Assembly (NCBI RefSeq): GCF_034190915.1
Contig: NW_026947502.1
Location: forward strand, 38,098,785 to 38,162,784
Direction of reading: 5' to 3'
Length of the DNA: 64,000 nucleotides
DNA from: Cavia porcellus
Taxonomy: Eukaryota > Chordata > Mammalia > Rodentia > Caviidae
The position numbers and the translations under genes are program-made. The notes under the pieces are model-generated. The model was not told where the DNA came from. It worked only from the letters and a program-made list of their open reading frames with translations, and ran no database searches. This document shows positions 13,628 to 24,067 of this stretch, piece by piece (positions within the stretch are counted from its first letter, which is position 1; every line of letters begins with the position of its first letter).

Positions 13628-13660
13628 CCCTAACCCTAACCCTAACCCTAACCCTAACCC
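13628..13660 (-). repeat. Interstitial telomeric repeat, 5.5 perfect TTAGGG units
   Basis: The plus strand carries CCCTAA five times in a row, then CCC, with no mismatch over 33 bases. This is the vertebrate telomere repeat in C-strand orientation, about 3 kb downstream of the MaLR LTR and 10.4 kb from the inferred SEMA6A 3' end. No subtelomeric repeats surround it, so the window is not a chromosome end. Confidence 0.97.
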
Positions 13661-16104
13661 TTGTCCACTCTGAGACTTGAGGAGTACTAGGAAGTTATGA
13701 TCTGCGGCTACAGACTGCACACACCTTGGGCTCCAGTCCGAGTCCCAAGGCTGAGGTGCAGAGGTGTGGCCTCTGCTTGCTATCATCTAGCTCTGTAATA
13801 CTGAGGTAAATGGCACAGTGGCCTGTCCTTTCTTCCCACAGCCTATAGCCTACTTTTAAAACTGGACTTACTGTCTTCAGATGAAATCCCTTACATCCAG
13901 TTAAATCCAATCCAGCCTGTATTAAAAATGTGTATGGTGGGGAGTGTGATCCTCTCAGGATCTTCCATGATTTTTAGTATGAGCCCTTCTCCAATGAAGC
14001 CTGACTGAGCCTAGGCGTGTTAACATGCTTTTGTTGGTTTTCCATCTTACGATTTGTATCTTCGTGAAAGGCTTAACATTTTGGGTCCCCCACCTTCCAG
14101 AGGAGGTCCTCAGACTCCTTTAGATGGCGTTGCATCTAACAAGGCTGTTAGTAAGTATGATTTGACAACGCAGCGTGGATTCGCCCTCCAGTTCTGTTCC
14201 TCAAAGATCCCGAAAAAGAACCAGTGCTATTGTTCTCTCTGGGTCAGTTTCTTCCCAGAACACCATGTTCAGTCAGACTCAGAGGTTGGGAAGGAAGGTG
14301 GGAGGTCTGTGTGAATGGATGGAGGAGGACCCTTGTCCTCTCAGCATCGCCCGGGTGAGGTGCAGCGAAAGTGCCACAGAGCCAGGAACTAGGGTGAATG
14401 CTGCACCCCTCCCACCCACACCCAACTGCAAAAAGGCCCCCAGCTTCTTTAAGCCAACACTTTGTTTTTTGTCTCACATTTTGGAACAAGGGAAACTTGG
14501 AGCTTTGAAACCTTATTTATTTTAAAATCAAATTCAACTTCCTACACAGCCCAGATGTTCCTTCACTTTGCCTACTTTGATTTCCTCTCAACACCAGTCA
14601 CAAGCAACGGAAATCAGGGCCAACGGAGGTGTCATTGCCAATAATCTCGTGTTCTTGTGAGGTTTCTGCACTGCTGATTCCCCCAAGCATCCTCCTGAGC
14701 TTCTTTGGCACCTCTAGACCCTGGAGGTCTTGGATGTGAGCTTGGAAAATGTGTGAGCCTGCTAATTTGGGCCCCATCCTGTCCGCCCACTTATGCTAGC
14801 ACATCAGAGGTGGATGAAGAGGCAAAGTAAAAATTAAGCTCAAATTGATGATGCTCGAAAACCATCTATACGTCATGTAAAGAAGAGTAGTTTACTTATT
14901 TCTCTTAATTTCTTACATGGGGTTTGAGGATTTTTATGGTAGAACAAAACTTTCAAATTGTATTTCCTTAATGCATTGTTTCAGATTGCTTCAGAGTATA
15001 AGGAAGGTTCAGCCTGGCCCAAACCTCTTTCCTCTATGCAGAGCAGGCAGGCAGTTAATGAAAGGGCACTCCGGCTGTTGGGTACAGGAAAGTTTGTTCA
15101 GCTAATTTCCACTGCCGGGAGAGGAAGAGGCAGATATTAAGAACTGTTCCAAAAGAATTAAATAAGTAAAGAGGAGCCTTGGTCCTTGAACTACCTCTAA
15201 GAGATATCGGATTACATTTTTTCAGGGTTTCCTAGGAAACCAGTTTGGTGTAAAAAATGTTTTCTTTGTCTTCTGCTCTTTGCAAAATTGTTTGAGCCAT
15301 CATATCTCATAAAAGGTTGCTTCACAGGCAATTTGAACAGCATTTTAAAAAAAGCTTAATCTGCAGTTTGCTGCTCTAAAGGCAAAACACCTTTATCAGA
15401 AGTTGAATGCTTCAGATTCTATTTGTTGAAAACGGATAAGATTATCCCATTACTTGTGAAGCATCTGTGAAATCAAATCTTGTTGTCTTTCCCCCTTCTA
15501 AACCATGAGACCTTCCTTTCAATATACACAACTTGCATTAAAAAACAAAATATAAAGTAGTTTTAGGAAAATTTTATCAGCACTTACACAGCAGAATAGA
15601 GAAATAATAGAGAGAAATAAACCTCTCTCCCCCAACCCTGCGCCATGCAGCGTGATGCGTACACACTTGCTCTGACTGCAGACCTGACGTGCGCATGTGT
15701 TCCTGGTGACACGTGGGCTGAATCCTCCTTGTCTACTCTGCTGTTGTGGGTCTTTTCTGACTTAGGATCCTCACATAGTGTATTTAGATCTTACTGTGGT
15801 TGTGAAAGGCTGGCATCCTTGAATGTGTGCTGGGTGAAGGGTGGTGAGGGTTGGGGGTTGAGGGTACATACGGAAAATGTTGTGTTTGAGGGCTTTGGGT
15901 ACAGAATGGAATCACAGCAGTGAAGCACAGCCTGGGATGGGAAAGTAGCTGTGAAATGAACTACTTCTCATTACATGTGCCAGGGGGAGGCTGTGTCTGG
16001 GGGATGACACACACTCCTTTAATGTCACTGAACACTGACTCCTACAGTTTCCGATAGGCACTGTTGGTCACATTGAAAAAAAGTCCTCATCTCATCTTGC
16101 TTAA

Positions 16105-16325
16105 TAAGACAAATGATTCAAAGCACTGGCTCTGGAATCACCCAGATGTACACACTGCACCCAGCAATTACTACTCAGTGAGCATGAGGAAGTTCTTATA
16201 CTGTACTGCAGTTACCTTATCTGTCAAATGGAATAACAAAGGATACCTGCCTGGTTCTTATAGGGATTAAATGACCTAATGCCTCAGAAACACCCATTGC
16301 CTGGCAGCTGGTGAATGTAAAATTT
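16105..16325 (+). mobile_element. MIR SINE
   Basis: From CACTGGCTCTGGAATCACCC through GCAGTTACCTTATCTGTCAA, ATGGAATAACAAAGGATACC and TATAGGGATTAAATGACCTA to GCCTGGCAGCTGG, the segment keeps the motif order of the MIR consensus nearly full length, including the core CTTATCTGTCAAATGG. Confidence 0.8.
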
Positions 16326-16740
16326 ATGCTGCAACTGTTATGAAATCTATGGCAACCACTAGTAGTGATTTTGTCTCTGTTGTGTGTGGAGACTCAACCC
16401 TTACTATGTTTTGTCTGATGATGGTAACTCCATTTAGCAAATGGTTTGCCATGTACCTATAGTTTGCTAAGAGCACTGGTGACACTGAGCTTACCAAAGT
16501 GAAAGATAAAGTGACTATCCTTTGAGATGCTTAATTTCATGGGGAAGCAAAGCTTTGTGGTAGGTGTTAAAATCTTTATGCACAGGGTGGTCTGGAAGAG
16601 GAGAAAAGAGCAGAGCATGGCCAGGAAGCTCAGCAGAGGCATGCTGGAGGTAGGAGGCCTACACAGGGCGTTGATGTAGCACAAGAATGGATGATTATTA
16701 TAATACAGTAGCACTGTGCAGTAGGTTTATATGATCTTCT

Positions 16741-16903
16741 CTGGTGTGGTGGTGCATGCCTGTAATCCCAGCTACCTAGGGGCTAAGGTGAAGGATTGCA
16801 AATTTAAGACCTACTGGGCAACTTTGAGACTCTGTCTCTAAATAAAATATAAAAATGGCTCAATGGTAGAGCACCTCTGAGCTCAGTCTCTGGTACCACA
16901 AAA
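16741..16903 (+). mobile_element. B1-ID dimeric SINE
   Basis: The left half is 7SL-derived: GGTGTGGTGGTGCATGCCTG, TAATCCCAGCTACCTAGGGG, GACTCTGTCTCTAAATAAAA. The right half is a shortened ID unit: GGCTCAATGGTAGAGCACCT, then CTCAGTCTCTGGTACC. The joined B1-dID arrangement is characteristic of the squirrel-related rodents. It is followed by the (CT)n tract at 16961 and a second, inverted B1. Confidence 0.8.
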
Positions 16904-16960
16904 TAACTTACTTATGCTCTTACAGGAGCAGAATGTGACAGACTGCTGACTCTCTGTAGT

Positions 16961-16964
16961 CTCT

Positions 16965-17033
<69 letters not shown>
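16961..17033. repeat. (CT)n microsatellite
   Basis: About 36 CT units with one TTTGT interruption near 16986. It abuts the inverted B1 at 17034 and probably arose from its tail. Confidence 0.95.
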
Positions 17034-17035
<2 letters not shown>

Positions 17036-17133
17036 CATCTTTTTGTATAGTTCAGGCCAACCTCAAACATGTTGATTCTCCTGCTTCAGCCTCCTGAGTG
17101 CAGGGATTGCTAACTTGGGTCACCACTCCCTGG
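17034..17133 (-). mobile_element. B1-like SINE, minus orientation, with GA-rich tail
   Basis: The plus strand reads TTCAGGCCAACCTCAAACAT, then CTGCTTCAGCCTCCTGAGTG and CAGGGATTGC, the reverse of the B1 consensus. Its 3' tail, read on the minus strand, continues into the long (GA)n tract at 16961-17033. The microsatellite therefore probably grew from the SINE tail. Confidence 0.7.
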
Positions 17134-18154
17134 TTTCTCTTTTATAGTCTTAAAATTTAATTTTTTAACTTAAAACATTTAATTGATGAACAAAAATTAG
17201 ATAAATTCCCAATATACTATGCAGTTGCTTCTGATGTGTATGCAATGGGTGATGACAATCAGAAGCAAGTTAATTAACACATCTATCATTACTGGTGCTG
17301 TCCCCGGGGTCCTCAGAACCTGTTTATCTTATGACTGAAAGTTGATGCCATTTGGCCAACATCTCATTTTCCTCAAACTCCATTTCCTCAAAATCCCTTA
17401 CAAACTACCACTCTGCCCTGGGTTTAATCCTCAGTACCTCACACATTCAAAGTAAAACTGAATTCTCAGGAAGCTGCACTCTGGTTGAGCAGTAGGGAAG
17501 GCTGGGATTGGGGGAGCAGATCATGGGCTGAGCCTGATCATGGAGCACTTCGGTTCCTGCCAGGAAAGCAAGCACTGAAGACGTGTTGAGGGGAAACGGC
17601 TGACTCTGCCAGCTTGAGAGCAACTCAGAGTGAGGCAAGCCAAGGCCACCAGCTGTCATGTGCTGGGGCCCAGAAATTTACAGCTGAGTTTTGCCATGCA
17701 TCCTAGGCCCCACGGCCTAGGCCTGAGATCCTGTCTAGAGCAGCAGTTTGGATCTAGCAACTGGGAGGAGCCCCAGAGGGCAAGGAGGCAGAATTTAGTC
17801 ACCAGTGCTTCCCAGACCACCCATCTGGAACAGACGAGGATGGTGTCATAGTGTCAAGTCCCTGGAGCCTCTGCGTGGTCACCGTGTGGCTGAGATGGCC
17901 ACACCAGTAAAAAGGAACCAGAACTCTTGAGCAGGCCAAGCAGGGCTTTGTTTAACCAGGTCCAACTGGCTGCTTTTTTGACAGATAAAATAGTTAAGGG
18001 AGAGGAAAAAAAAGAGATGTTTTACTGATTAGCAGGCTGGGAATGTAGTCATAACTGATGGCTTGGAGGGCTGGGATCTCATTCCGTGCACCATATTGGA
18101 GAAGAGGTACATTGGTTTTGTTTGTTCCAGTGAAACACTTCCCTCGCAGTTGGG

Positions 18155-18265
18155 CATAGTTAGGTCTATTTTGCAGATGGAGCGAATGAAGTGGCAGAAT
18201 GACTGCTCCACAAACAGCAAGGCCAGCTCAGACTAGAATGGAGGCACACTGCCTTCCAGGCTAGC
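18155..18265 (-). mobile_element. MIR SINE fragment
   Basis: On the minus strand this reads as the 5' half of MIR. On the plus strand, TATTTTGCAGATGGAGCGAA, then GAAGTGGCAGAATGACTGC and CAAGGCCAGCTCAGACTAG correspond to 'ATTTTACAGATGAGG...AAGTGGCAGAGCCAGGATT' of the reversed MIR consensus. Confidence 0.55.
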
Positions 18266-18385
18266 ATGGCTTGGGTAGGGGCGTGCCAAGCTGCCACACA
18301 CAGGATGACTGTCCATAAAGCCCGTAGGGGCTGAGCTGTGTGGGGTAGTCTGCAGCACTTCTATCCTTCATGGCACCCCTCCTCC

Positions 18386-18425
18386 AACACACACATACAC
18401 ACACACACACACACACGCGCGCACG

Positions 18426-18463
<38 letters not shown>
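18386..18463. repeat. (CA)n with central CG-rich segment
   Basis: CA repeats flank a central block of CG/CA alternation (about 18416-18434). The tract alternates purine and pyrimidine for nearly its whole length and is therefore prone to form Z-DNA. Confidence 0.95.
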
Positions 18464-18464
<1 letters not shown>

Positions 18465-18976
18465 TTACATACACACCGTCACACCATTACCTCCCTGCCC
18501 ATGTCTGTCTGCTGCTCTGGCCAAGTAATTAGAGAGAGATAATCGTTTTGGGTCACTATTTCCTGAGGACAAAATATCCCTTTGGTTTCTTGATGAGAAA
18601 GCCTGGCAGACTGAGTGACAAGGAAAAGTTTTTGATCTTGCTTTTTATAGTCACCTAATTAAAATGAAATGCAGATGCTCTAACACCTAGTAATTTTCAC
18701 CTCACGTTGGCTCCAATTACAGCCCTCTCCTACTGACTTACACTGTTTAAATTACAAAGTCGGAAGGAAATATGACTATTTACCTGTTTTTATTCATACA
18801 TCCAAGTCTAACACATTATCTTTTCTCCCCAAGCAAGAAATGTGATCATAGGCTTTCTCTGTGCCCTAGAAACAGAGAGGAATAAATTTTTGATTCTTAA
18901 ATAAAATTAAACACCAATAGGAATATAAAATAAGCAAATACCTATGTCAGCCTTCAAGGGGCAATTTGCTATACAA

Positions 18977-19011
18977 ACACACACACACACACACACACCA
19001 CACACACACAC
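18977..19011. repeat. (CA)n microsatellite
   Basis: About 17 CA units with one CCA interruption. Confidence 0.95.
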
Positions 19012-19665
19012 TATCTTGTCCCCAAGAAAGGAAGAGGCAGATCCTCAGAACAAGAATAGCATTTGCAGTTCACACTCAGAGTGAACTGGCTACAGACTCT
19101 GACCCTTTGGATGAGGGAAAGGTGGTCCAAAGTGCTACTTTTAGTGAACTCCTAATTAGGTAAATAGTATTGCATGCCAGGTGGAAATGAATTAGAACTA
19201 CCTTAGTTGATTACACCTAAGGCTCCTTATTTACTAAAAAACACTAAGAAAGGCACTGAACTGAGAACAGGGTTTTAACTGTCCAGCAAACACACAACAA
19301 ACAAACAAGCACCAACCAACCGAAGAGACAAAGTGGTACTGAAAGAAGAATGGCCACTTCCCTCTCCTCAAAATGGGTCTGAGGACGTTAGCAGGAGGGG
19401 AGCGGAGGGTGCCTGCAGCTTGCAGTGCTGGAGTAGCTTCTCAATGCGGGGAGCCGCCCAGCAGCAGGAGAGAGGCTGGAGCTCCCCACAGGGCCCCTTC
19501 TCCAGCTGCTGGTGAACTCCAGCAGGGCAAGCCTGTAAGGTTAAGGACAGGAGAAAGGTGGGGATCAGAGCAGGAGAGTGGAGGTGAGGTGAGGCTTGAG
19601 GGGTGAACAAAGACAAGGATGAGAATCTGTACATTTCCTCTTTGTTCCCAATTCATCCTGGTTCT

Positions 19666-19756
19666 ATTTTTTTTTTTTTTTTTTGTACTGGAAATCAAAC
19701 TTAAAACCTCAGGCTTGTCAGGCAGGTGCTGTGCCACTGGGCTCTATCCCCAGCCC
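19666..19756 (-). mobile_element. ID SINE, minus orientation, with target-site duplication
   Basis: On the minus strand: GGGCTGGGGATAGAGCCCAG, TGGCACAGCACCTGCCTGAC, then GTTTGATTTCCAGTAC and an A tail. The tRNA-like box A and box B regions are visible. A 13-bp duplication (one mismatch) at 19653-19665 and 19757-19769 flanks the element, containing CCTGGTTCT. Confidence 0.85.
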
Positions 19757-22252
19757 TCACCCTGGTTCTTGGAAGCCCTTTAAATTTCCTTTGTGACCTG
19801 TGGGCATGGGTACAATAAACTCACAAAGCGCAGCCTTTTGTCCTTTTTTCTTTCAAGGAGGCCTGTGTCACTGTCCCTGAAGGGAGGCACTGCCCCTGAG
19901 AGAGGCCACTGCATTTGGCTTCAGGTCCCTCCTTTCCTGCTTTGTTGACAGTTCCTAATCACACCACTGGCAGCAGCATTCTGCAGACTCAGGAAGGAAG
20001 AGATAGCTATTCAATGATGGAAAAAATATTAGCGCACAATGCCCTGTAAGCAGCATGTGTGTGACTAGCTTTTATTTCGGGAGCTTGATTGTTGGGACCA
20101 TCTCTCCTGGGAAATGCTGTAGGAGGCTCCTCCCCTTTCAGTGAGGCAGAACAATTATGTAACCTGAGGTGTCCCCAAGAGAGCCTGGGGTGATGTCAAC
20201 ACACAGGCTTTTTGAAACGCGGCTACATCTTTTTGTTGATCATCGCTCTAACAGGTCCTTCCTCTTCCAACTCCAGTTGCTGTGTGTGCTGTTCATTCCC
20301 ACACATTGTTATGAATATCAAATAATAGAACAGACATGATTATGTCTGCAAACTGTAAAATGTCATGCATGCAAATATCACTGTTATTGATAGGAGCAAA
20401 ACCTACCGGTCCCTCTTGGGTGCTGGTCTCATTCTGCTTTTTTATCTTTTTTATTCAATAATTGTTAGTCTTTTATTGAATTTGTACTTTCACACTATTG
20501 TGCAAAATGTTCAATGTCCACACCAAAGAACTGACACAGGGTTTTGCTGAGATCAACTCTGTCCCACGTCCACATAACATGGTCAGGGTGGTTGTCATGA
20601 GGCCCAAGAAACAAAGAATGTTTGGTTCCCAGACTATTTTTTCAACGTCTTTTTTTTATTGTTGTTGTTATTCTAGAAACCCTTGAGAATCCTGCCCCAG
20701 TTTCCTCCATGCTGATATCCTGGCATTTGGCATTGTGTCCAATGCCACTTTCATCCATTTCTTGTTCCTTTTCTGAAAATCATCCATGAAAAAGCTTCTG
20801 ATTTCATTGCACCCACTTTTCCCTTCCATTAGCATCCCTTATTTGGACTATCACTGCAGCCCATTAGGTAGGCTGATGACTTGCTCTGGTGATGTGGTTA
20901 ATGATTCTCAAGGCAGTCTTTTATCTGAAGGGGATTAAGAAAAATAAAAAGTTGTCAGTCACCTCCATCAGTGTCGGTGAATTTGCTGAGAGTTTCCTGT
21001 GTCCAGGATCCCCTACAAATACCCTGATTCCTCTTTCTGAAATTGTGGAACCCCCATACTTTACCCAGAAAACAGGTGACAGGTCTTCCAAGGGGAACAC
21101 TGTCAGCACACACAAGTTCAGATCTCTGTGATATTTTCCATATGAAGAAAAAAGTCCTCCTGACAGCATTTGCGTGCAGAAATGTGTGCATCAACGTGTG
21201 TGCAGAGGGGGATGGGGAACCCTCTGCCACTCAGCTGCCTCCCATAATTTGCTCAAATTTCATTTCCATTTGCTACAGGGACATCTGCACATTTTTCTGT
21301 CCATCCACATTTAATGCGCATCAGTTCAGCCCTAACCCTCTGTGGAGGTCACTGTGCCCCATTGCCAAACATCCCGGGGGGTTACAGCTAAGGATACACA
21401 ATAATCTAAATGGAATAGTGAAGATCCCCATCTGCCTGGCAGATCCGATCAATAAATGTGAGCCCTTCCTTCCCACTTCTGTGCAAGAGATGCGTCACCA
21501 CCTGGATTGGAGACAAGTGTGAGCCTGGGCTTCTAAGGGTCAGTGAGTCCAGCCCAGCTGTCACAGCACTCAGTCGGGAAAGGGATTATACTCTTAATCG
21601 TGTTATTTTGTTACTAAAAGGTTCTTATAAACTCCCCTCCTCCTTCCCTTCAAGCAAAATATACCAGTGTCTGAAATTGGAGGTGTCTTTCTGACACTCT
21701 CACTTGCTGACTGATTTCTTTTTGAAAGAGCTTTTGTTCAGGCAGTAAAATCTAGACTTTGTGCTTCTGGGCCATTTTGTCTGGCTATTGCCAAATTGCG
21801 AGGCTGAACAACAAGACCAGTTTATGTTTACCTGACATGTCACTGGAGCAAGGCAAACAGGCCCAGCAGGTCAGCTCTGGACCCCAGAAATGCCTGGCCC
21901 GAGTCTGCACAGGTGCAGCCACTCCTCAGGGACAGCGACCTGCAGATCTACTGCAGAAATCCCCAGCCCCTTTAATAAGCATGTGAGCAAATACACAATT
22001 AAAACTCTAGACTGGTTGAGGTGTTTTTCTTGTCTGAGCAGGGGCATCCCTGTGGCTTCAGCTAAAATACTGGCTACACCTGTTCAGCCTCTGTCCCCTC
22101 TTCACCATCCCAGAACAGAGGTGACTGCAGAAAAAGCACACAAAGATCAGGTTGCACTGTGGAGACTGTGCCAGTCCTGTGTTCTGTGTGCCCAAGCAGC
22201 CCCTGCCTGGCCCAGATGAAGGACTGGTGTGCTGGACTGGGGAAGGGAGGCA

Positions 22253-22256
<4 letters not shown>

Positions 22257-22296
<40 letters not shown>
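22257..22296. repeat. (TG)n microsatellite
   Basis: Twenty uninterrupted TG units. Confidence 0.95.
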
Positions 22297-22297
<1 letters not shown>

Positions 22298-22549
22298 ATG
22301 GTGGGGAGGGCTTTTTCTGATCAACAGTGAGAGGGAGATGCTGTCCGGCTCTGCAGCATGCTTTTTGGAGCTAATGTGGCTATAATGATCTGAGCGGGTA
22401 AGGGTAGAAGATGACTTTGTCTTCACTGAAGTTGCTTTCCTCTGGTTTTAAGATCATCACCAAATGCTTTCCTCAGTAGTCCCTAACTTCCCCTCTTTTT
22501 TTAAAAACAGAAGGTCCTGTTAGACCAGTTGTTGACCATTCTGAGTTCT

Positions 22550-22664
22550 TTTTTTTTTTTTTTTTTTTTGGTCTTTTTTGTTTTTTATCGGTACCAGGGA
22601 TCGAACTCATGACTGCCTACTTGCAAGGCAGGCGGTTATGCCGCTGAGCTAAATCCCCAGCCCC
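22550..22664 (-). mobile_element. ID SINE, minus orientation, with perfect 16-bp target-site duplication
   Basis: Minus strand: GGGGCTGGGGATTTAGCTCA, then GCCTGCCTTGCAAGTAGGCA, GTTCGATCCCTGGTACC and a long A tail. The flanking repeat GACCATTCTGAGTTCT is identical at 22534-22549 and 22665-22680. The perfect duplication and well-preserved box B (GTTCGATCC) indicate a recent insertion compared with other SINEs in the window. Confidence 0.92.
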
Positions 22665-23627
22665 GACCATTCTGAGTTCTACAGTAAGGCATTTATGTAA
22701 AACTGGGCAAGGCCAGCCTGCTGATGGCATGTGCAGAAGGAAGGCCTTCCATCTGGCAGAGGGGACAATCACAGAGGTGGTTCACTATGTTTCCTATAGA
22801 ACCTGAAGTTAAACGTGGCCTTTCCATTTGTATTGCTCCTACCAATTGGGCCTGTTAGAAGACACATTGGCCATCCAGCCCGGAGCCTCTCTGGACCATG
22901 CCAGTCCCCACATTCCTGCCAGCCAGCTCTCTAAAGCTCTGACACATGCTTGCTGCCTCATCTGCTCCCCCGCAGCACAGCTGAAGCCCTCAAGGATCAT
23001 CCTAGTCTGTCCCCAGCCAGCCTTCCCCTGTTAAAGGCCTGCTAGATCTTCCATTTCCCATGAACCGTGCCTTTGCACAACTTTCTCCTCATCCCGAGCT
23101 AGTTGTCCAGAGAACTCATTCTGTGAGAGCCATCTCAGAAGACGCCATGTGACCCCAAATCTGGGGAGTCCCTTTAGCACTCTGTGCTTACATCTGAGAA
23201 GGGTAATAATGGGGGTCATGTCAACACATCTTTGGAAATGAGGTAGTAACAATACCTTGTGAGCTCCATGCCAACAGTGGCTGGCACTGAGGATGCAATT
23301 CAAGAGACACAACTGGAGATGACTTAAGACTTCTGGACCAGACCAAGAGATCACTCCAGGTACAGCTTCCCACACTTGAGCTGACCAAAAACATTTTGAA
23401 AAATTACTTTAGAAGGTCAAATAGCTGAAGACTCATTTACATAACAGCTTTTTTCAAAATACCCCACAGGGGAAAACCTGATCTAGGCATTTCATAATGT
23501 TATTCTGCAAAATGAAAACCAAGCACGCCATCCTGATAGAACTCCAATCGTGTCTTCTGAGTTATGAGGGAAATGCTAACAAGGAGTAAAATCCGGGGCC
23601 CTCTCCCTCATTAATATGTAAAAGGGC

Positions 23628-23635
23628 TGACGTCA
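23628..23635. promoter_or_regulatory. Palindromic CRE-type motif
   Basis: TGACGTCA is a full CREB/ATF site. It lies in a block (23560-23840) about 400-500 bp beyond the inferred SEMA6A 3' end, together with a MEF2-type motif at 23652. The CpG has been retained in a region otherwise poor in CpG. Function is inferred only. Confidence 0.4.
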
Positions 23636-23651
23636 CATCTGTGCCAAGGAT

Positions 23652-23661
23652 CTATTTTTAG
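23652..23661. promoter_or_regulatory. MEF2-type motif
   Basis: CTATTTTTAG fits the YTA(A/T)4TAR consensus exactly. It is 16 bp from the CRE-type palindrome at 23628, which makes a composite element possible. Function is inferred only. Confidence 0.35.
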
Positions 23662-24061
23662 TGGATGTTACACACTAAAATCCAAGCCTTGATCTCTTAC
23701 CGACCATAAATGTTTGATGATGAACAAGCCCATAAAAAGAAAATGCATAAAACGAATAGAGGGCTCAGTGCGTGCTCCGCCTTTTAATTACCAGTGGCTT
23801 CGGCTAAAATCCTGCTCCCGGCTTGGTGCAGACAGGGAACGCACATCAGTGATTTTGGTGGGGGGCTCAGGATGTGGGTATTATCACAAACACATGTGTC
23901 AAACTATATATATATTTCTGTGTTGCAACCCAGATAGAGATGAAAGGAAGTGTCGAGTCCTACAACACAAAAGCAGGGGGTGAGAAGAGTGACTAAAATA
24001 AAAAAAAAAAAGATAAATGAAAGGCAATCAGGACACAAAAGGTAATGTAGAACAGTCTGAT

Positions 24062-24067
24062 TTTATT
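24062..24067 (-). terminator. Candidate distal polyadenylation signal of SEMA6A
   Basis: The minus strand reads AATAAAATCAGACTG here. This is the last canonical AATAAA before sequence that shows no transcript-like features. Cleavage would be expected 10-30 bases further down, near 24035-24055. A genomic A-rich stretch on the plus strand at 23997-24011 (T-rich on the minus strand) could act as the downstream U-rich element. 3'-end sequencing would decide. Confidence 0.5.

Larger units (their letters stand above)
1..24044. other. Intergenic sequence downstream of SEMA6A
   Basis: No gene could be supported across this 24 kb. Open frames reach 198 codons (12182-12778, minus) but have no recognisable domain and are of chance length for non-coding DNA. 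The region holds SINEs, an MST-like MaLR LTR, a hAT fragment, L2 and MIR fragments, five dinucleotide microsatellites and one interstitial telomeric tract. A possible regulatory block sits at 23560-23840, within 500 bp of the inferred SEMA6A 3' end. A distal enhancer or lncRNA cannot be excluded from sequence alone. Confidence 0.75.

Noticed and set aside
13598..13786. Minus-strand frame with a Gly-Leu repeat
   Set aside because: This is the telomeric TTAGGG tract read in frame, not a protein.
21043..21522. 159-codon plus-strand frame
   Set aside because: No domain, no coding-like composition and no homologue recognised.
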